Assembly: GCF_002934605.1 (NCBI RefSeq)
Contig: NZ_PTJC01000006.1
Location: 310,001-374,000, forward strand
Length of the DNA: 64,000 bases
From: Neolewinella xylanilytica
GTDB taxonomy: Bacteria; Bacteroidota; Bacteroidia; Chitinophagales; Saprospiraceae
Direction: 5' to 3'
A program made the position numbers and the translations under genes. How positions within the stretch are numbered: the first letter of the stretch is position 1; each line of letters opens with the position of its first letter. Below are positions 53,141-62,811 of this stretch, in pieces. The notes beneath the pieces are model-generated. The model did no database searches. It was not told the origin of the DNA and saw only the letters and a program-made list of their open reading frames with translations.

Positions 53141-55333
53141 ATGTCCTCCAATCAGCCTTCCCGCCGTTCCTTCCTCAAGCTGACCGCGGCTACCGGCGGT
53201 GGCCTACTGCTGGGCTTCAGCTACCTGACCTCTTGTCGGAACGAAAAAACCGCCCAGGCAGCGCCCGAGTTGGTTATGCCCGAAGAATGGGTAACCGTCA
53301 ATGCCTTCCTGAAAATCGGAGAGAACGGGGTGGTGACCATCATGTCCCCCAATCCCGAGATCGGACAGAACGTCAAGACCGCGATGCCCATGATCGTCGC
53401 GGAAGAACTGGACGTCGATTGGAAAAACGTAGTAGTGGAGCAGGCTCCGTTGGACACCGAGAACTTCGAACGGCAGCTTGCCGGTGGAAGCCAGTCCATC
53501 CGCCACGGCTGGGAGCCGCTGCGGAAAACCGGAGCCACGGCCCGCCACTTGCTGGTTGCCGCCGCGGCCCAACGGCTGGAAGTAGACGCGGGTGAGTTAC
53601 GAACGGAAAACGGTATCGTTTATCACGACGGCAGCGACCGGTCCCTGGGGTATGGCGAGCTGGCCTCCCTCGCCGCAACCCTGCCGCTGCCGGAAGAGGT
53701 AACCCTGAAGGATCCCAAGGATTTTCGCATCATCGGCAACGCGAAGAAGAACGTGGATGCGAAAAAGATCGTTACCGGTCAGCCGCTGTACGGACTGGAC
53801 CTCCAACGGGAGGGAATGAAGTATGCCGCCATCGTCCATCCCCCGGCCTTTGGCATGGCATTGAAATCCGTAGACGATGCGAAGGCAAAAAGCCTCCCCG
53901 GCGTCCACAGCGTAGTGACGATCGATGCCCATCCCGAGGGTTTTGAGCCGCAGTGGTCCGACGTAAACGCCTTTCCTAAACTGGTGGCCGTCGTGGGGGA
54001 TAACCCCTGGACGGTCATGCAGGCGCGCAAGGCGCTGAAAGTGGAATGGGAGCGGACCTCCCCGGCCGAATCCAGCGCCATGCACCGCGCCGCCCTGGAG
54101 CGGCTACTCGACGAGGGCGAGGCCGAAGTTGCCCGCCGCGATGGCGATCCCGAAGGCGCTTTTTCCACCGCCGCTACCGTGGTAGAGCGAACCTACTACG
54201 CCCCCTTTCTCCCCCACAATACCATGGAGCCGATGAACTTCTTCGCGGACGTGCGGGAAGACGGGGCCGAATTGGTCGGTCCGATCCAAACGCCGGAGTT
54301 CCTTCGTAAGTCGGTCAGCGCCCTGCTTGGGATGCCGGAAGAGAATATCCGCATCATGATGACGCGGATGGGCGGTGGCTTCGGCCGACGCCTTTACGGC
54401 AACTTTGGCGTGGAGGCGACGCTGATCAGCCAGGCTACCAAAGTCCCCATTAAATTGGTGTACAGCCGCGAAGACGATATGACCCAGGGCACCTACCGCC
54501 CGGAATACCTGGTGCGCTACCGGGCCGCTCTCGACGGTGACGGTAAGCTTACCGCCTTTCACGTGCGGGGCACCGGAGCCGGTGAAAGCCCGGTGTTTCC
54601 GAACCGCTTCCCCGCGGGCACGGTGGACAACTACCTCGCCGAGAACCTGGTCAACGACTCCAATGTCTCCACCGGTGCCTGGCGGGCTCCCCGCTCGAAT
54701 TTCATTGCCGGCGCGGAACAAGCTTTCCTCGACGAAGTCGCCGAGGCAGCCGGTAAAGACCCGATTGCCTTCCGACTGGAACTCTTCGATCGCGCCATCA
54801 GCAATCCGGTGGGGGAAGAGAACGACTACGACGCCGAGCGGTATGCTCATGTACTGTCTGAGGTCCGGGATAAATCGGGATGGACCGACGGCGACCGCCG
54901 CGGGGTAGCCGCCTATTACTGTCACAATTCCTACGTTGCCCAAGTGCTCGAAGCCGAGATGGTGAATGGCCAGCCGCGGGTCAAGGAGGTGCACTGCGTC
55001 GTCGACTGCGGCATCGTCGTCAACCCCGAAGGCGCCCACAACCAGGTAGAGGGCGGAATTATCGATGGCATCGGCCATGCCTTGTACGGTGCGATCACCT
55101 TCGAAGACGGCCGGCCACAGCAGCAAAACTTCGATACCTACCGGCTGATTCGCCACAATGAGGCACCCACTGCCATTCACACCCACTTCGTGGAGAACGG
55201 TATCGCGCCTACCGGCTTGGGGGAACCCTCCCTCCCGCCCGTAGTCGGGGCGCTGGCGAATGCCATTTACCGCGTGACCGGCGAACGGGTATACGACCAG
55301 CCCTTCGCCGCTCCCCGGGAGCTTAAGGGGTAG
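53141..55333 (+). CDS. Molybdopterin subunit of xanthine-oxidase-family enzyme (IorB-like)
   Basis: 730 residues. Twin-arginine signal (SRRSFLKLTAATGGGLLLG), so the complex is exported folded. Molybdenum cofactor segments include RMGGGFGRRLYG, STGAWRAPRSN and the final GLGEPSLPPVVGALANAI with the catalytic Glu. It oxidises an aldehyde or N-heterocycle; the substrate is not readable. Partner of the upstream ferredoxin subunit. Confidence 0.9.
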   Translation: MSSNQPSRRSFLKLTAATGGGLLLGFSYLTSCRNEKTAQAAPELVMPEEWVTVNAFLKIGENGVVTIMSPNPEIGQNVKTAMPMIVAEELDVDWKNVVVEQAPLDTENFERQLAGGSQSIRHGWEPLRKTGATARHLLVAAAAQRLEVDAGELRTENGIVYHDGSDRSLGYGELASLAATLPLPEEVTLKDPKDFRIIGNAKKNVDAKKIVTGQPLYGLDLQREGMKYAAIVHPPAFGMALKSVDDAKAKSLPGVHSVVTIDAHPEGFEPQWSDVNAFPKLVAVVGDNPWTVMQARKALKVEWERTSPAESSAMHRAALERLLDEGEAEVARRDGDPEGAFSTAATVVERTYYAPFLPHNTMEPMNFFADVREDGAELVGPIQTPEFLRKSVSALLGMPEENIRIMMTRMGGGFGRRLYGNFGVEATLISQATKVPIKLVYSREDDMTQGTYRPEYLVRYRAALDGDGKLTAFHVRGTGAGESPVFPNRFPAGTVDNYLAENLVNDSNVSTGAWRAPRSNFIAGAEQAFLDEVAEAAGKDPIAFRLELFDRAISNPVGEENDYDAERYAHVLSEVRDKSGWTDGDRRGVAAYYCHNSYVAQVLEAEMVNGQPRVKEVHCVVDCGIVVNPEGAHNQVEGGIIDGIGHALYGAITFEDGRPQQQNFDTYRLIRHNEAPTAIHTHFVENGIAPTGLGEPSLPPVVGALANAIYRVTGERVYDQPFAAPRELKG

Positions 55334-55356
55334 GTAGCAGGAATCTAAACACGGAA

Positions 55357-55387
55357 AAGCCCGGTACGACTATGTCGTACCGGGCTT
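55357..55387 (-). terminator. Terminator between convergent genes
   Basis: AAGCCCGGTACGA (55357-55369) pairs with TCGTACCGGGCTT (55375-55387), a perfect 13-bp stem. On the minus strand it is followed by a short T run, so it best serves the M43 protease gene and may also stop plus-strand transcripts. Confidence 0.75.
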
Positions 55388-55426
55388 CGTGCATAGAATG
55401 GGACAAGCCCACCTACGATTTGACCG

Positions 55427-57070
55427 CTAGAGCCTGACGAATTTGGTATTCACGCCGTAGCCATCCTGGGTGCGAACGTGGAGCAGGTAGACGCCGGCGC
55501 GCAGGTTCGTGACGTCCAGCGTGGTTTGACCGTTGTCCTCGACCTTCTTTTGCTGCAATACCCGTCCGGTGAAATCGCGAACTTCCACATTGACAAAGTC
55601 CTCCTGGCTTTCCCGGATGACCGGGTTGGCCAACGCCGGAGCAGTGCTTTCCAGATTCCAGGTTACGGTTACCTCGCTCAGGTTGGTCGGGTTGGGGTAT
55701 ACGCCGAGTGCTTGAGCGGATGCTGAAGCGAGGCGGGCGGTACGTACGCTGGTTTGGGCAAAGTCGGACGTCGCGCCGTTAGCGCAGTTCGAACGCACCC
55801 GCCAGGTGTAGGAAGCATTCTTAGAAATGGTGACGGACGCACTCGTTCCACTAACCGTTCCGGAAGCGAACGTAGCACCGTTTTGCAATACCTCAACAAA
55901 ATAGCTCAGCGCGCCGTCCGCCGTATTCCACGACATGGTAAGCTGGCGCCCCCCTTTACCGATCTGGCCGGTGAGCCCGTTGGGAGCGACACAGTCGCCG
56001 GCCGGTGGAGCACAATTGCTGGCGTAGCTACAGTCGGGGTCTGCACAGTCGGTCAGGCCATCGCCGTCATCGTCGATACCGTTATCACAGATTTCCTGGG
56101 GCGAGGGGGGAGAAGTACCGTCGCAGGTAGCGGAAATCAGCTCCGGGCGGGCGGCTGACACGGCTGCCCACATCCGGTCCTTCTGGCCGATGGTAAACAA
56201 GTTCATGCACTGGTCGTCGGAGTAGTCCATATAGTTCTGAAACATATCCGGGAGGTCCGTTCCGCCGTTCTTACCCCGGGGCGTACAACTGTTTGGACCG
56301 GGATACGTGCAGGCGCCGCCAGTGTAGTTCGGGCCGCCAGCGGTGGGGGTATCGGTGACGAAATCGTCGACGCTACAGCCGCCGTCTCCCCAGATGTGGC
56401 GCAAATTCAGCCAGTGACCGACCTCGTGGGTGGCCGTCCGACCTAGGTCGAACGGTGCCGTAGCCGTGCCGGTCGTGCCGAAGTAGCGGTAGTCGACGAC
56501 CACGCCGTCGGTAGCCGGGCTGCCGCCGGGGAACTGAGCGTAACCGAGTATGCCACCGCCGATCTCACAGACCCACATATTCATTGCTTTGGTAGGTGTA
56601 ACGGCATCGGAACCACCGCTACCGGACGACTTGACCGCGTCATTGGTGCCGAAACTGCTACGCGTAGTTGCCTTTCGAATCACCTGGGTCAGGCAGAATT
56701 CGATCTCCGTATCCGCGGCCACCCCCCGGAAGTCGGAAGGGGTATTGGCGCGGTCGGCGTTAAGGCGCCGGAAGTCGTCGTTCAGTACCTGGATCTGACT
56801 GTTGACCTGGGCATCCGATATGTTTTCGGTATTGTTCCCGTATACGACGTGCACGATGACGGGAATGGTCAGCACGCCACCCGAAAGCGATTTCTGCAGT
56901 ACCGGATCAAATTGGTCGGTAAGGCGCTCCAGCTGCTGCAACTGAAGCTCCCGGGAAGGGTTTTGGCGGATTTGCTGCTCGAGGTAGTCCATCGAACCAC
57001 AGTTGCGCTGGGCGGTTGCCCAATTGGAAAGCGCCAAAAAGATGAAAAAGAGTAGAAGTCTCCACTGCAT
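55427..57070 (-). CDS. M43 (pappalysin-like) metalloprotease with T9SS sorting domain
   Basis: 547 residues from the ATG at 57070. Signal peptide (LLLFFIFLALSNWATAQ), zinc motif HEVGHWLNLRHIWGD, Met-turn region DLPDMFQNYMDYSDDQCM, a fibronectin-type III domain (~370-450, NASYTWRVRSNC) and a C-terminal type IX sorting domain (GVYPNPTNLSEVTV, then LRAGVYLLHVRTQDG). Secreted by the type IX system, probably anchored or released at the surface. A DDDGDGLTDC calcium-binding-type repeat lies at ~350. Substrate proteins unknown. Confidence 0.92.
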   Translation of the reverse strand: MQWRLLLFFIFLALSNWATAQRNCGSMDYLEQQIRQNPSRELQLQQLERLTDQFDPVLQKSLSGGVLTIPVIVHVVYGNNTENISDAQVNSQIQVLNDDFRRLNADRANTPSDFRGVAADTEIEFCLTQVIRKATTRSSFGTNDAVKSSGSGGSDAVTPTKAMNMWVCEIGGGILGYAQFPGGSPATDGVVVDYRYFGTTGTATAPFDLGRTATHEVGHWLNLRHIWGDGGCSVDDFVTDTPTAGGPNYTGGACTYPGPNSCTPRGKNGGTDLPDMFQNYMDYSDDQCMNLFTIGQKDRMWAAVSAARPELISATCDGTSPPSPQEICDNGIDDDGDGLTDCADPDCSYASNCAPPAGDCVAPNGLTGQIGKGGRQLTMSWNTADGALSYFVEVLQNGATFASGTVSGTSASVTISKNASYTWRVRSNCANGATSDFAQTSVRTARLASASAQALGVYPNPTNLSEVTVTWNLESTAPALANPVIRESQEDFVNVEVRDFTGRVLQQKKVEDNGQTTLDVTNLRAGVYLLHVRTQDGYGVNTKFVRL

Positions 57071-57261
57071 ACTAGGCAATTTATGGGTTGGAAAAGGTGT
57101 TACTGAACCCACAAGGTAAATCCCCTTCGGACACCCCCGATGGACAATTTCCGCTTTGTATTCTCCTCTTCCCGGTATTGTGCCTATTTATTTCGGGTTT
57201 TTCTCGATTTTCAGAGCTTTAGTACGTTCAATTTGTTGGATTTTTAACCAATCAAGCCTTC

Positions 57262-58146
57262 ATGTTAACCAATCACCACGCCCATACCTATTACAGCGAT
57301 GGCGTCGGCGCACCCGAAGAATACGTTGAGCGAGCCCTCCGCGAAGGCTTTACCAGCTATGGATTCAGCGACCATGCTCCGATTCCGTTTGCCGGAATCA
57401 GTTCGATGTCGGTAACCGATCTATCCGATTATATCGCGGAGATCGATCGTCTGCGGCTGCGGTTCGGGGATCGGATCAAGCTCTATAAAAGTCTGGAAGT
57501 CGATTACATCCCGGAGGTCATCAACGTAGACAGTACGCACATCCGGGCGGCAGGACTCGACTATACCGTAGGTGCCGTTCATTACATCGATTACTTGCCG
57601 GATGGTATGCCTTGGAGCTTTCAACGGGCTAATCCGGTTTTCGAGGAAGGGATTAATACCATTTTCGGCGGAAATCCCCGTGCCATGGTAGAGCGCTATT
57701 TTTCCCTCGTCCGGGAGATGGTCGCCACCCATCCTCCTTCGATCGTAGCTCACCTGGATCGCGTCAAAAAGCGTAATCAGGAAGGACGTTACTGGGACGA
57801 AAACGAACCCTGGTACCGCCGGGCAGTGGAAGAAACGCTGGAAGCCATCGCCGGCGCCGGCTGTATTATGGAGGTAAATACCCGGGGCATCTACTTGGAT
57901 GAAATTACCGATACGTATCCCACCGATTGGGTCGTCCGGCGAGCTCACCAGCGTGGCATTCGCCTGCAGGTCAATTCCGATGCCCACCGGTCGGAGCACA
58001 TTGCCGGCGCTTTCCAGGAAGTCTACGAAGGGCTGCGGGCCATGGACGTGGAAATAGTATGGACGTTCACCGGCCAGGAGTTTACCCCCCTGGAAGTTGC
58101 GGACCTGCAGCCATTGCTTGAGGGTTCACCCGATCAGATCGCCTAA
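57262..58146 (+). CDS. PHP-domain phosphatase, HisJ-like
   Basis: 294 residues. PHP metal motifs: NHHAHTYYSDG, FSDHAPIPF, SLEVDYIPE, IVAHLDRVKK and VNSDAHRSEHI. The architecture matches histidinol-phosphatase HisJ, which removes phosphate from histidinol phosphate, but other PHP phosphoesterases share it. No other his gene is adjacent. The next gene is convergent, 7 bases away. Confidence 0.85.
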   Translation: MLTNHHAHTYYSDGVGAPEEYVERALREGFTSYGFSDHAPIPFAGISSMSVTDLSDYIAEIDRLRLRFGDRIKLYKSLEVDYIPEVINVDSTHIRAAGLDYTVGAVHYIDYLPDGMPWSFQRANPVFEEGINTIFGGNPRAMVERYFSLVREMVATHPPSIVAHLDRVKKRNQEGRYWDENEPWYRRAVEETLEAIAGAGCIMEVNTRGIYLDEITDTYPTDWVVRRAHQRGIRLQVNSDAHRSEHIAGAFQEVYEGLRAMDVEIVWTFTGQEFTPLEVADLQPLLEGSPDQIA

Positions 58147-58153
58147 GCGGCTT

Positions 58154-59965
58154 TTAGTAGAAGCTAACCGCCTTCCGTTTAAGCTGACCTTCCGCCGAAC
58201 TGTGCATTAGGGCACCGGTGTCCCCAGGGGTAATTTCCGCCGCGTTTCCTTCGTCGGTATCGATGTGCATTTCCAGCAGGTAGTCCGGAGACACCCGCAC
58301 CAGCACGTTACCGAAGGTCAATCCCCGCTCGTCGTTGCGTATCGCCACTTCCACGACATCCCGATCCGCTACGCCAAACCGGCTGGCATCGTCCGGGGTC
58401 ATGTGGATGTGGCGCCAGGCGCAGATCAACCCGTTCTCCAGGTCGACGTGGCCACTGGGACCCACCAACCGGCACCCCGGCGTATTGTCTACTTTTCCGG
58501 ATTCCCGTACCGGGGCGTCGATCCCCAGGAAGAATTCGTCGGTGCGGGAAATCTCCACTTGGTCCACGGAGCGCAGTGGACCCAAAATGCGCACCCGTTC
58601 CAACTGGTTCTTCGGCCCAATGACCGTAACGGTTTCGTTGGCGGCAAACTGACCGGGCTGCGACAACCACTTTTTCACCGTCAACTCGTGACCCACTCCG
58701 AAAAGTTGGTCGAGCGTAGCGCGGGTGAGGTGACAATGGCGGGCGGAAACCGCCACGGGAATCGAGGGCAGCCGATTCACCTTGTTCTCTTCGTCGATCA
58801 GCTTGCCGCACGCTTTGGCAATCGCGAATTGTTCATCGGTGCGGATAGCCAGCAGCTTCACCCGACTGTGGGGCCGGTTAAAGGCAATCACATCCTCTCC
58901 GGTCGTGAGTTGCAGGGATTGATTGCGGTCTTCGTCGATAATGGCACCTAGGTAATCCAGCCGCTGGGCTGCGCGGTGGCGCACGATACTGCTGTTCTCG
59001 CCGACGCCTCCCGTAAAGATGATCGCGTCCACGCCACCCATGACGGCCGTATAGGCACCGATGTACTTCCGCAGACGGTGGGTGAATATCTGCAGGGCGA
59101 GCTGGGCACCTTCGTCACCCCCGGTCGAACGCACGAGGACGTCCCGCATGTCGTTGGACCCGGACAACCCCTTAAGGCCACTCTCCCGGTTCAGGATTTC
59201 ATCGATTCGTGCCGCGCTCAGGTCCGCTTTCTGGGCTAGCATGGTGAGGATTCCCGGGTCGAGGTCTCCGCTTCGGGTACCCATTACCAACCCTTCCAGC
59301 GGCGTCATTCCCATACTCGTCTCGATACTGCGGCCGAACTCGATGGCGGCCACACTGCACCCGTTACCCAAGTGGCAGCTGATCAGGCGCAGGTTGCGAT
59401 AATCGTCCTTTAGGAAGGTGGCCGCACGGCCCGCTACATACTTATGGCTGATCCCGTGAAAGCCGTACCGACGGATGCCGTATTCCTCCGCCAGGGCTCG
59501 GGGGAGGGCGTAGGTACGGGCCCGGCGGGGTAAACTGTGGTGGTAGGACGTATCGAATACCGCGAAGTGCGGAATATCCGGGAAGAAACGTCGGGCCATG
59601 CGGATCCCTTCTAGGTTGATGGGATTATGCAGCGGAGCGAGATCCGAGAGGGCCTCGATTTTTTGCTCGACCTTATCCGTGATGCGCGCAGGGCAGTCAA
59701 AGGTTTCCCCACCGTGCACCACCCGGTGTCCGGTGCCGGCGAGATCGAGATGGCTGCATAGCTCCTTGAGCTTGGTCAAGCCTGCACGGAGTGCTTCCTC
59801 GTGGCCCTTTTGCTGGAGATGGATTTCCGTTCCGTCGCTAAAGGTGAGTTCGGGAGCATCCAGTAATCGGTTGCCATTCATTTCGAAGTGTACCTCCCCG
59901 GAGGTCGCATCCATGACCGATGCCTTCAGTGAGGAACTGCCGGCGTTTAAAACGAGTATTAACAT
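58154..59965 (-). CDS. Fused acetate kinase and PduL phosphotransacylase
   Basis: 603 residues from the ATG at 59965. Residues 1-~395 are acetate/propionate kinase: LVLNAGSSSLKAS, GHRVVHGGE, FDTSYHHSLP, GFHGISHKYV, CHLGNGCS and FTGGVGENSS. Residues ~405-600 are a PduL-type phosphotransacylase with zinc motifs VSARHCHLT and HIHMTPDDA and PGCRLVGPSG. Together they would interconvert acyl-CoA, acyl phosphate and ATP/acid in one chain. The two are usually separate genes. Confidence 0.92.
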   Translation of the reverse strand: MLILVLNAGSSSLKASVMDATSGEVHFEMNGNRLLDAPELTFSDGTEIHLQQKGHEEALRAGLTKLKELCSHLDLAGTGHRVVHGGETFDCPARITDKVEQKIEALSDLAPLHNPINLEGIRMARRFFPDIPHFAVFDTSYHHSLPRRARTYALPRALAEEYGIRRYGFHGISHKYVAGRAATFLKDDYRNLRLISCHLGNGCSVAAIEFGRSIETSMGMTPLEGLVMGTRSGDLDPGILTMLAQKADLSAARIDEILNRESGLKGLSGSNDMRDVLVRSTGGDEGAQLALQIFTHRLRKYIGAYTAVMGGVDAIIFTGGVGENSSIVRHRAAQRLDYLGAIIDEDRNQSLQLTTGEDVIAFNRPHSRVKLLAIRTDEQFAIAKACGKLIDEENKVNRLPSIPVAVSARHCHLTRATLDQLFGVGHELTVKKWLSQPGQFAANETVTVIGPKNQLERVRILGPLRSVDQVEISRTDEFFLGIDAPVRESGKVDNTPGCRLVGPSGHVDLENGLICAWRHIHMTPDDASRFGVADRDVVEVAIRNDERGLTFGNVLVRVSPDYLLEMHIDTDEGNAAEITPGDTGALMHSSAEGQLKRKAVSFY

Positions 59966-60155
59966 GTGGGCGTAAGGGAAGTACGGCGAAAAAAGTTCGC
60001 GACATCCTACCGCATTATAGCGGGGCAACCGAAATTAGGGAAGGAAAGGAAACGCAGCGAGTGGAGCAGCCAGGTAGTCGTGCCGTACCCCCCGCAGTAT
60101 CTAGACGCACATTGCGTACAAGGCACACGGAGTTGAGCATTAAACGACTAAGAAG

Positions 60156-60227
60156 TAGCCCGTAGGGGAATCGAACCCCTCTTACCAGGATGAAAACCTG
60201 GCGTCCTAGCCGATAGACGAACGGGCC
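60156..60227 (-). tRNA. tRNA-Glu (TTC), copy 1
   Basis: 72 bases without encoded CCA. Acceptor GGCCCGT pairs with ACGGGCT, the anticodon stem-loop is CCAGG-TTTTCAT-CCTGG with TTC, and the T arm GAGGGGTTCGATTCCCCT is intact. It differs from the next copy by one base in the D loop (GGCTAGG here, GGTTAGG there). Confidence 0.95.
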
Positions 60228-60257
60228 GGGAGGAATAGTAGGAAGTACGTAGCACTT

Positions 60258-60297
60258 TAGTACGGTAGGCGGCCAGGCATGCAAGCCTACCGTACTA
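60258..60297 (-). other. Hairpin in the spacer between tRNA-Glu genes
   Basis: TAGTACGGTAGGC (60258-60270) pairs with GCCTACCGTACTA (60285-60297), a perfect 13-bp stem with a 14-base loop. It may guide processing of the tandem transcript. Confidence 0.45.
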
Positions 60298-60326
60298 CTA
60301 TACTATCTACTCCCGTACTAAAGAAG

Positions 60327-60398
60327 TAGCCCGTAGGGGAATCGAACCCCTCTTACCAGGATGAAAACCTGGCGTCCTAACCGATAGACGAACGGGCC
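60327..60398 (-). tRNA. tRNA-Glu (TTC), copy 2
   Basis: Same fold and anticodon as the 60156 copy, 72 bases, no encoded CCA. It is transcribed first on the minus strand. Confidence 0.95.
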
Positions 60399-60520
60399 AA
60401 AGGAGATGTACAAAATTTAAAGGACGAAATACAAAGTGAAAAGGTAACCGGACCTTTGTACTTCACACTTTATGCTGTAAACATTGTACCTGAAAACCGG
60501 CATTCCGGCTTTAGCGGTTG

Positions 60521-60551
60521 CAAAGATAGATAGCTTCGGCAAAATCGCAAG
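60521..60551 (-). promoter_or_regulatory. Promoter for the tRNA-Glu pair
   Basis: On the minus strand CTTG (60551-60548), a 19-base spacer, then TATCTTTG (60528-60521), an exact TAnnTTTG with near-consensus -33 box and correct spacing. It lies about 120 bases before the first tRNA-Glu. Confidence 0.7.
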
Positions 60552-60569
60552 TAAATGCCAAACTTTTCC

Positions 60570-61292
60570 TCAGGAAGCTTGCTGTTCGGGCCGATCTTTT
60601 CGGCCGAGCGTGCCCCGCAATTGCTCCAATCGGCGACGTAAAGCATTGGCCTGCTCGGCTTTACTGCTGCCGGCGGCATTGTTGCTTAACTCGACAATAG
60701 TGTCCAGTTCAATGCTGTCCTGCTCGATATGAAAGCGGGTTTCCTCTACCACGGCTTCGTCGTCGTAGTTCGTTTGCCGAAGGTTGCGCAGTTCCCGGCG
60801 ACGTGCGGAGATGCTCTCCATCAGGCGGTGGCGGTCGAGCAGTTCCTTGAGTTGTTGGGCACACTCGGCAAAGAAGCCGGCTTTCGCGTGGCGGAGACTG
60901 AATTCGGCCTCCAATTCTCGGATAACGTCCTCGGCTTTTTTGACTTCCGTCGGATCAACGGAAGTATTTCGTGACAAATCGTCGCGCAGGGTAGCGATAC
61001 TCTTCAGGATACGTTCCCCCTCATCCCGGAAGCGCTCTTCCCGCTGCCGGCAGTCGCGCAGCCGTTCCGACACCCGTTGGGCGAATTCACTTTCGTCGGC
61101 CTGCGGACGGGCGTTGCCCCTTAGCCACTGGGTAACGGAACCGCCGACCAGCACAAAAGCTACCGCCGCCGCAAGTAAAAATGCCGTAAAAGCGAGTGGC
61201 GGGTAAATACGCAGGAGTAACAGGAGACTAAGTACGACGAGGCCGCCGATCAGGATTGTGCGAGTGTAGTCGGGTCCTTGTTCCGGTTTCAT
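60570..61292 (-). CDS. Membrane-anchored coiled-coil protein, unknown function
   Basis: 240 residues from the ATG at 61292. Two adjacent hydrophobic segments (TILIGGLVVLSLLLLLRIYPP and FTAFLLAAAVAFVLVGGSV) are followed by about 170 residues of heptad-like charged helix (ERLRDCRQREERFRDEGERIL, KKAEDVIRELEAEFSL, LRRRLEQLRGTLGRK). Probably an inner-membrane protein with a cytosolic coiled coil. No family recognised. Confidence 0.68.
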   Translation of the reverse strand: MKPEQGPDYTRTILIGGLVVLSLLLLLRIYPPLAFTAFLLAAAVAFVLVGGSVTQWLRGNARPQADESEFAQRVSERLRDCRQREERFRDEGERILKSIATLRDDLSRNTSVDPTEVKKAEDVIRELEAEFSLRHAKAGFFAECAQQLKELLDRHRLMESISARRRELRNLRQTNYDDEAVVEETRFHIEQDSIELDTIVELSNNAAGSSKAEQANALRRRLEQLRGTLGRKDRPEQQAS

Positions 61293-61376
61293 GCTTAGCA
61301 AACCGTTTTTGGCGGGCCGTAGTTGCGTACTATTCGTATAATTGCCCGAGCGAGATCGCCCATTAAACCATCAATC

Positions 61377-62801
61377 ATGTTAGCAGCCGTAGTCGCCTGT
61401 TTTGTCATCGGGTACATAGTAATCGTATTTGAGCATCCACTTCGGTTGGACAAAACGGTTCCCGCACTACTCATGGGAGCATTATGCTGGGCGTTACTGA
61501 GCCTCGGCTTCAACGCCGGCTCCCTGGAAATTATCAACACGGAAGGGGACGTCTTCAACATGATGAACAGCATCAGCGGCGAAGCGATGGAGGTCGGTCA
61601 TGCCGGTGCCCACGAGGCCGCGGAGGAAGGTTTCGTTGGTGCTCTCCTGCACCACCTGGGAAAAACCGCCGAAATCCTCATCTTCCTCATCGGTGCCATG
61701 ACCATCGTCGAGATTGTCGACCTGCACCGCGGCTTCGATATCCTGAAGGGCTGGGTCAAGACCCGCTCGAAAAAACGGCTCCTCTGGATCGTTGGCTGCC
61801 TGGGCTTCGTCCTTTCCGCCATTATCGACAACCTGACCGCTACCATCGTTCTGGTCACCCTCCTCCGCAAACTCGTACCCGACCGGGATCAACGCATCTG
61901 GTACGTGGCCCTGATCGTGATCGCGGCCAATGCCGGAGGTGCCTGGTCGCCGATCGGCGACGTGACCACCACCATGCTGTGGATCGGCAAGCGCGTCAGC
62001 ACCGCCGGACTGATGGAATTCCTTATCGTTCCCTCCCTCATCTGTTTCGCGCTGCCTTTCCTAATCGCCAGCTTCCTCAAGCCCTTCCAGGGAGAAATCA
62101 CCCTGACGGAGGAACAGGAAGAAGAACAGGACCGGGAACGGCTCCTTTCCAGTAAGACGATGCTCTTCCTGGGACTAGGCATGATCGTTTTCGTCCCCAT
62201 CTTCAAGACCATCACTCACCTTCCGCCCTACCTCGGCATGATGCTGAGCCTCGGGGTGGTCTGGCTGGTTTCCGAATACATCCACCCGGAGGAAGACTTC
62301 ACCGAGGAGCGTAAAGTGAAATACTCGGCCCATAACGCCCTGAGCCGCATCGAGATGTCGTCGATCCTCTTCTTCCTCGGTATCCTCATGGCAGTAGCCG
62401 CGCTGGAAACCATCGTCGTTAACGGCGTCGGCGCCCTGCGGGCGGTTGCCGAAAGCCTCCGGGCGGTAATCCCCAACGAAGACATCGTGATTATCATTCT
62501 CGGCTTCCTGTCGGCGATCATTGACAACGTTCCCCTCGTAGCCGCCTCCATGGGGATGTACGACCTCAATAATTACCCGATTGACGCCCGGCTATGGCAC
62601 TTTATCGCCTACAGTGCCGGTACCGGTGGTAGTATGCTGATTATCGGTTCGGCCGCCGGCGTCGCCGCCATGGGAATGGAGCGGATCGACTTCATCTGGT
62701 ACTTCAAAAAGATCGCCTGGCTGGCATTCGTCGGCTTTGCCGCCGGTGCGGCAGCCTTCATCGTAATTGAGTCGCTGTTTAATATCGGTGTCACCCACTA
62801 A
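61377..62801 (+). CDS. nhaD: NhaD-type Na+/H+ antiporter
   Basis: 474 residues from the ATG at 61377, the normal family start just before the first helix. About 12 hydrophobic segments; conserved NhaD motifs SAIIDNLTATIVLVTLL, ANAGGAWSPIGDVTTTMLWIG and a second DN site LSAIIDNVPLVAASMGMY. It exchanges sodium for protons, fitting a marine or saline lifestyle. Confidence 0.92.
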   Translation: MLAAVVACFVIGYIVIVFEHPLRLDKTVPALLMGALCWALLSLGFNAGSLEIINTEGDVFNMMNSISGEAMEVGHAGAHEAAEEGFVGALLHHLGKTAEILIFLIGAMTIVEIVDLHRGFDILKGWVKTRSKKRLLWIVGCLGFVLSAIIDNLTATIVLVTLLRKLVPDRDQRIWYVALIVIAANAGGAWSPIGDVTTTMLWIGKRVSTAGLMEFLIVPSLICFALPFLIASFLKPFQGEITLTEEQEEEQDRERLLSSKTMLFLGLGMIVFVPIFKTITHLPPYLGMMLSLGVVWLVSEYIHPEEDFTEERKVKYSAHNALSRIEMSSILFFLGILMAVAALETIVVNGVGALRAVAESLRAVIPNEDIVIIILGFLSAIIDNVPLVAASMGMYDLNNYPIDARLWHFIAYSAGTGGSMLIIGSAAGVAAMGMERIDFIWYFKKIAWLAFVGFAAGAAAFIVIESLFNIGVTH

Positions 62802-62811
62802 TCATTCCGCC

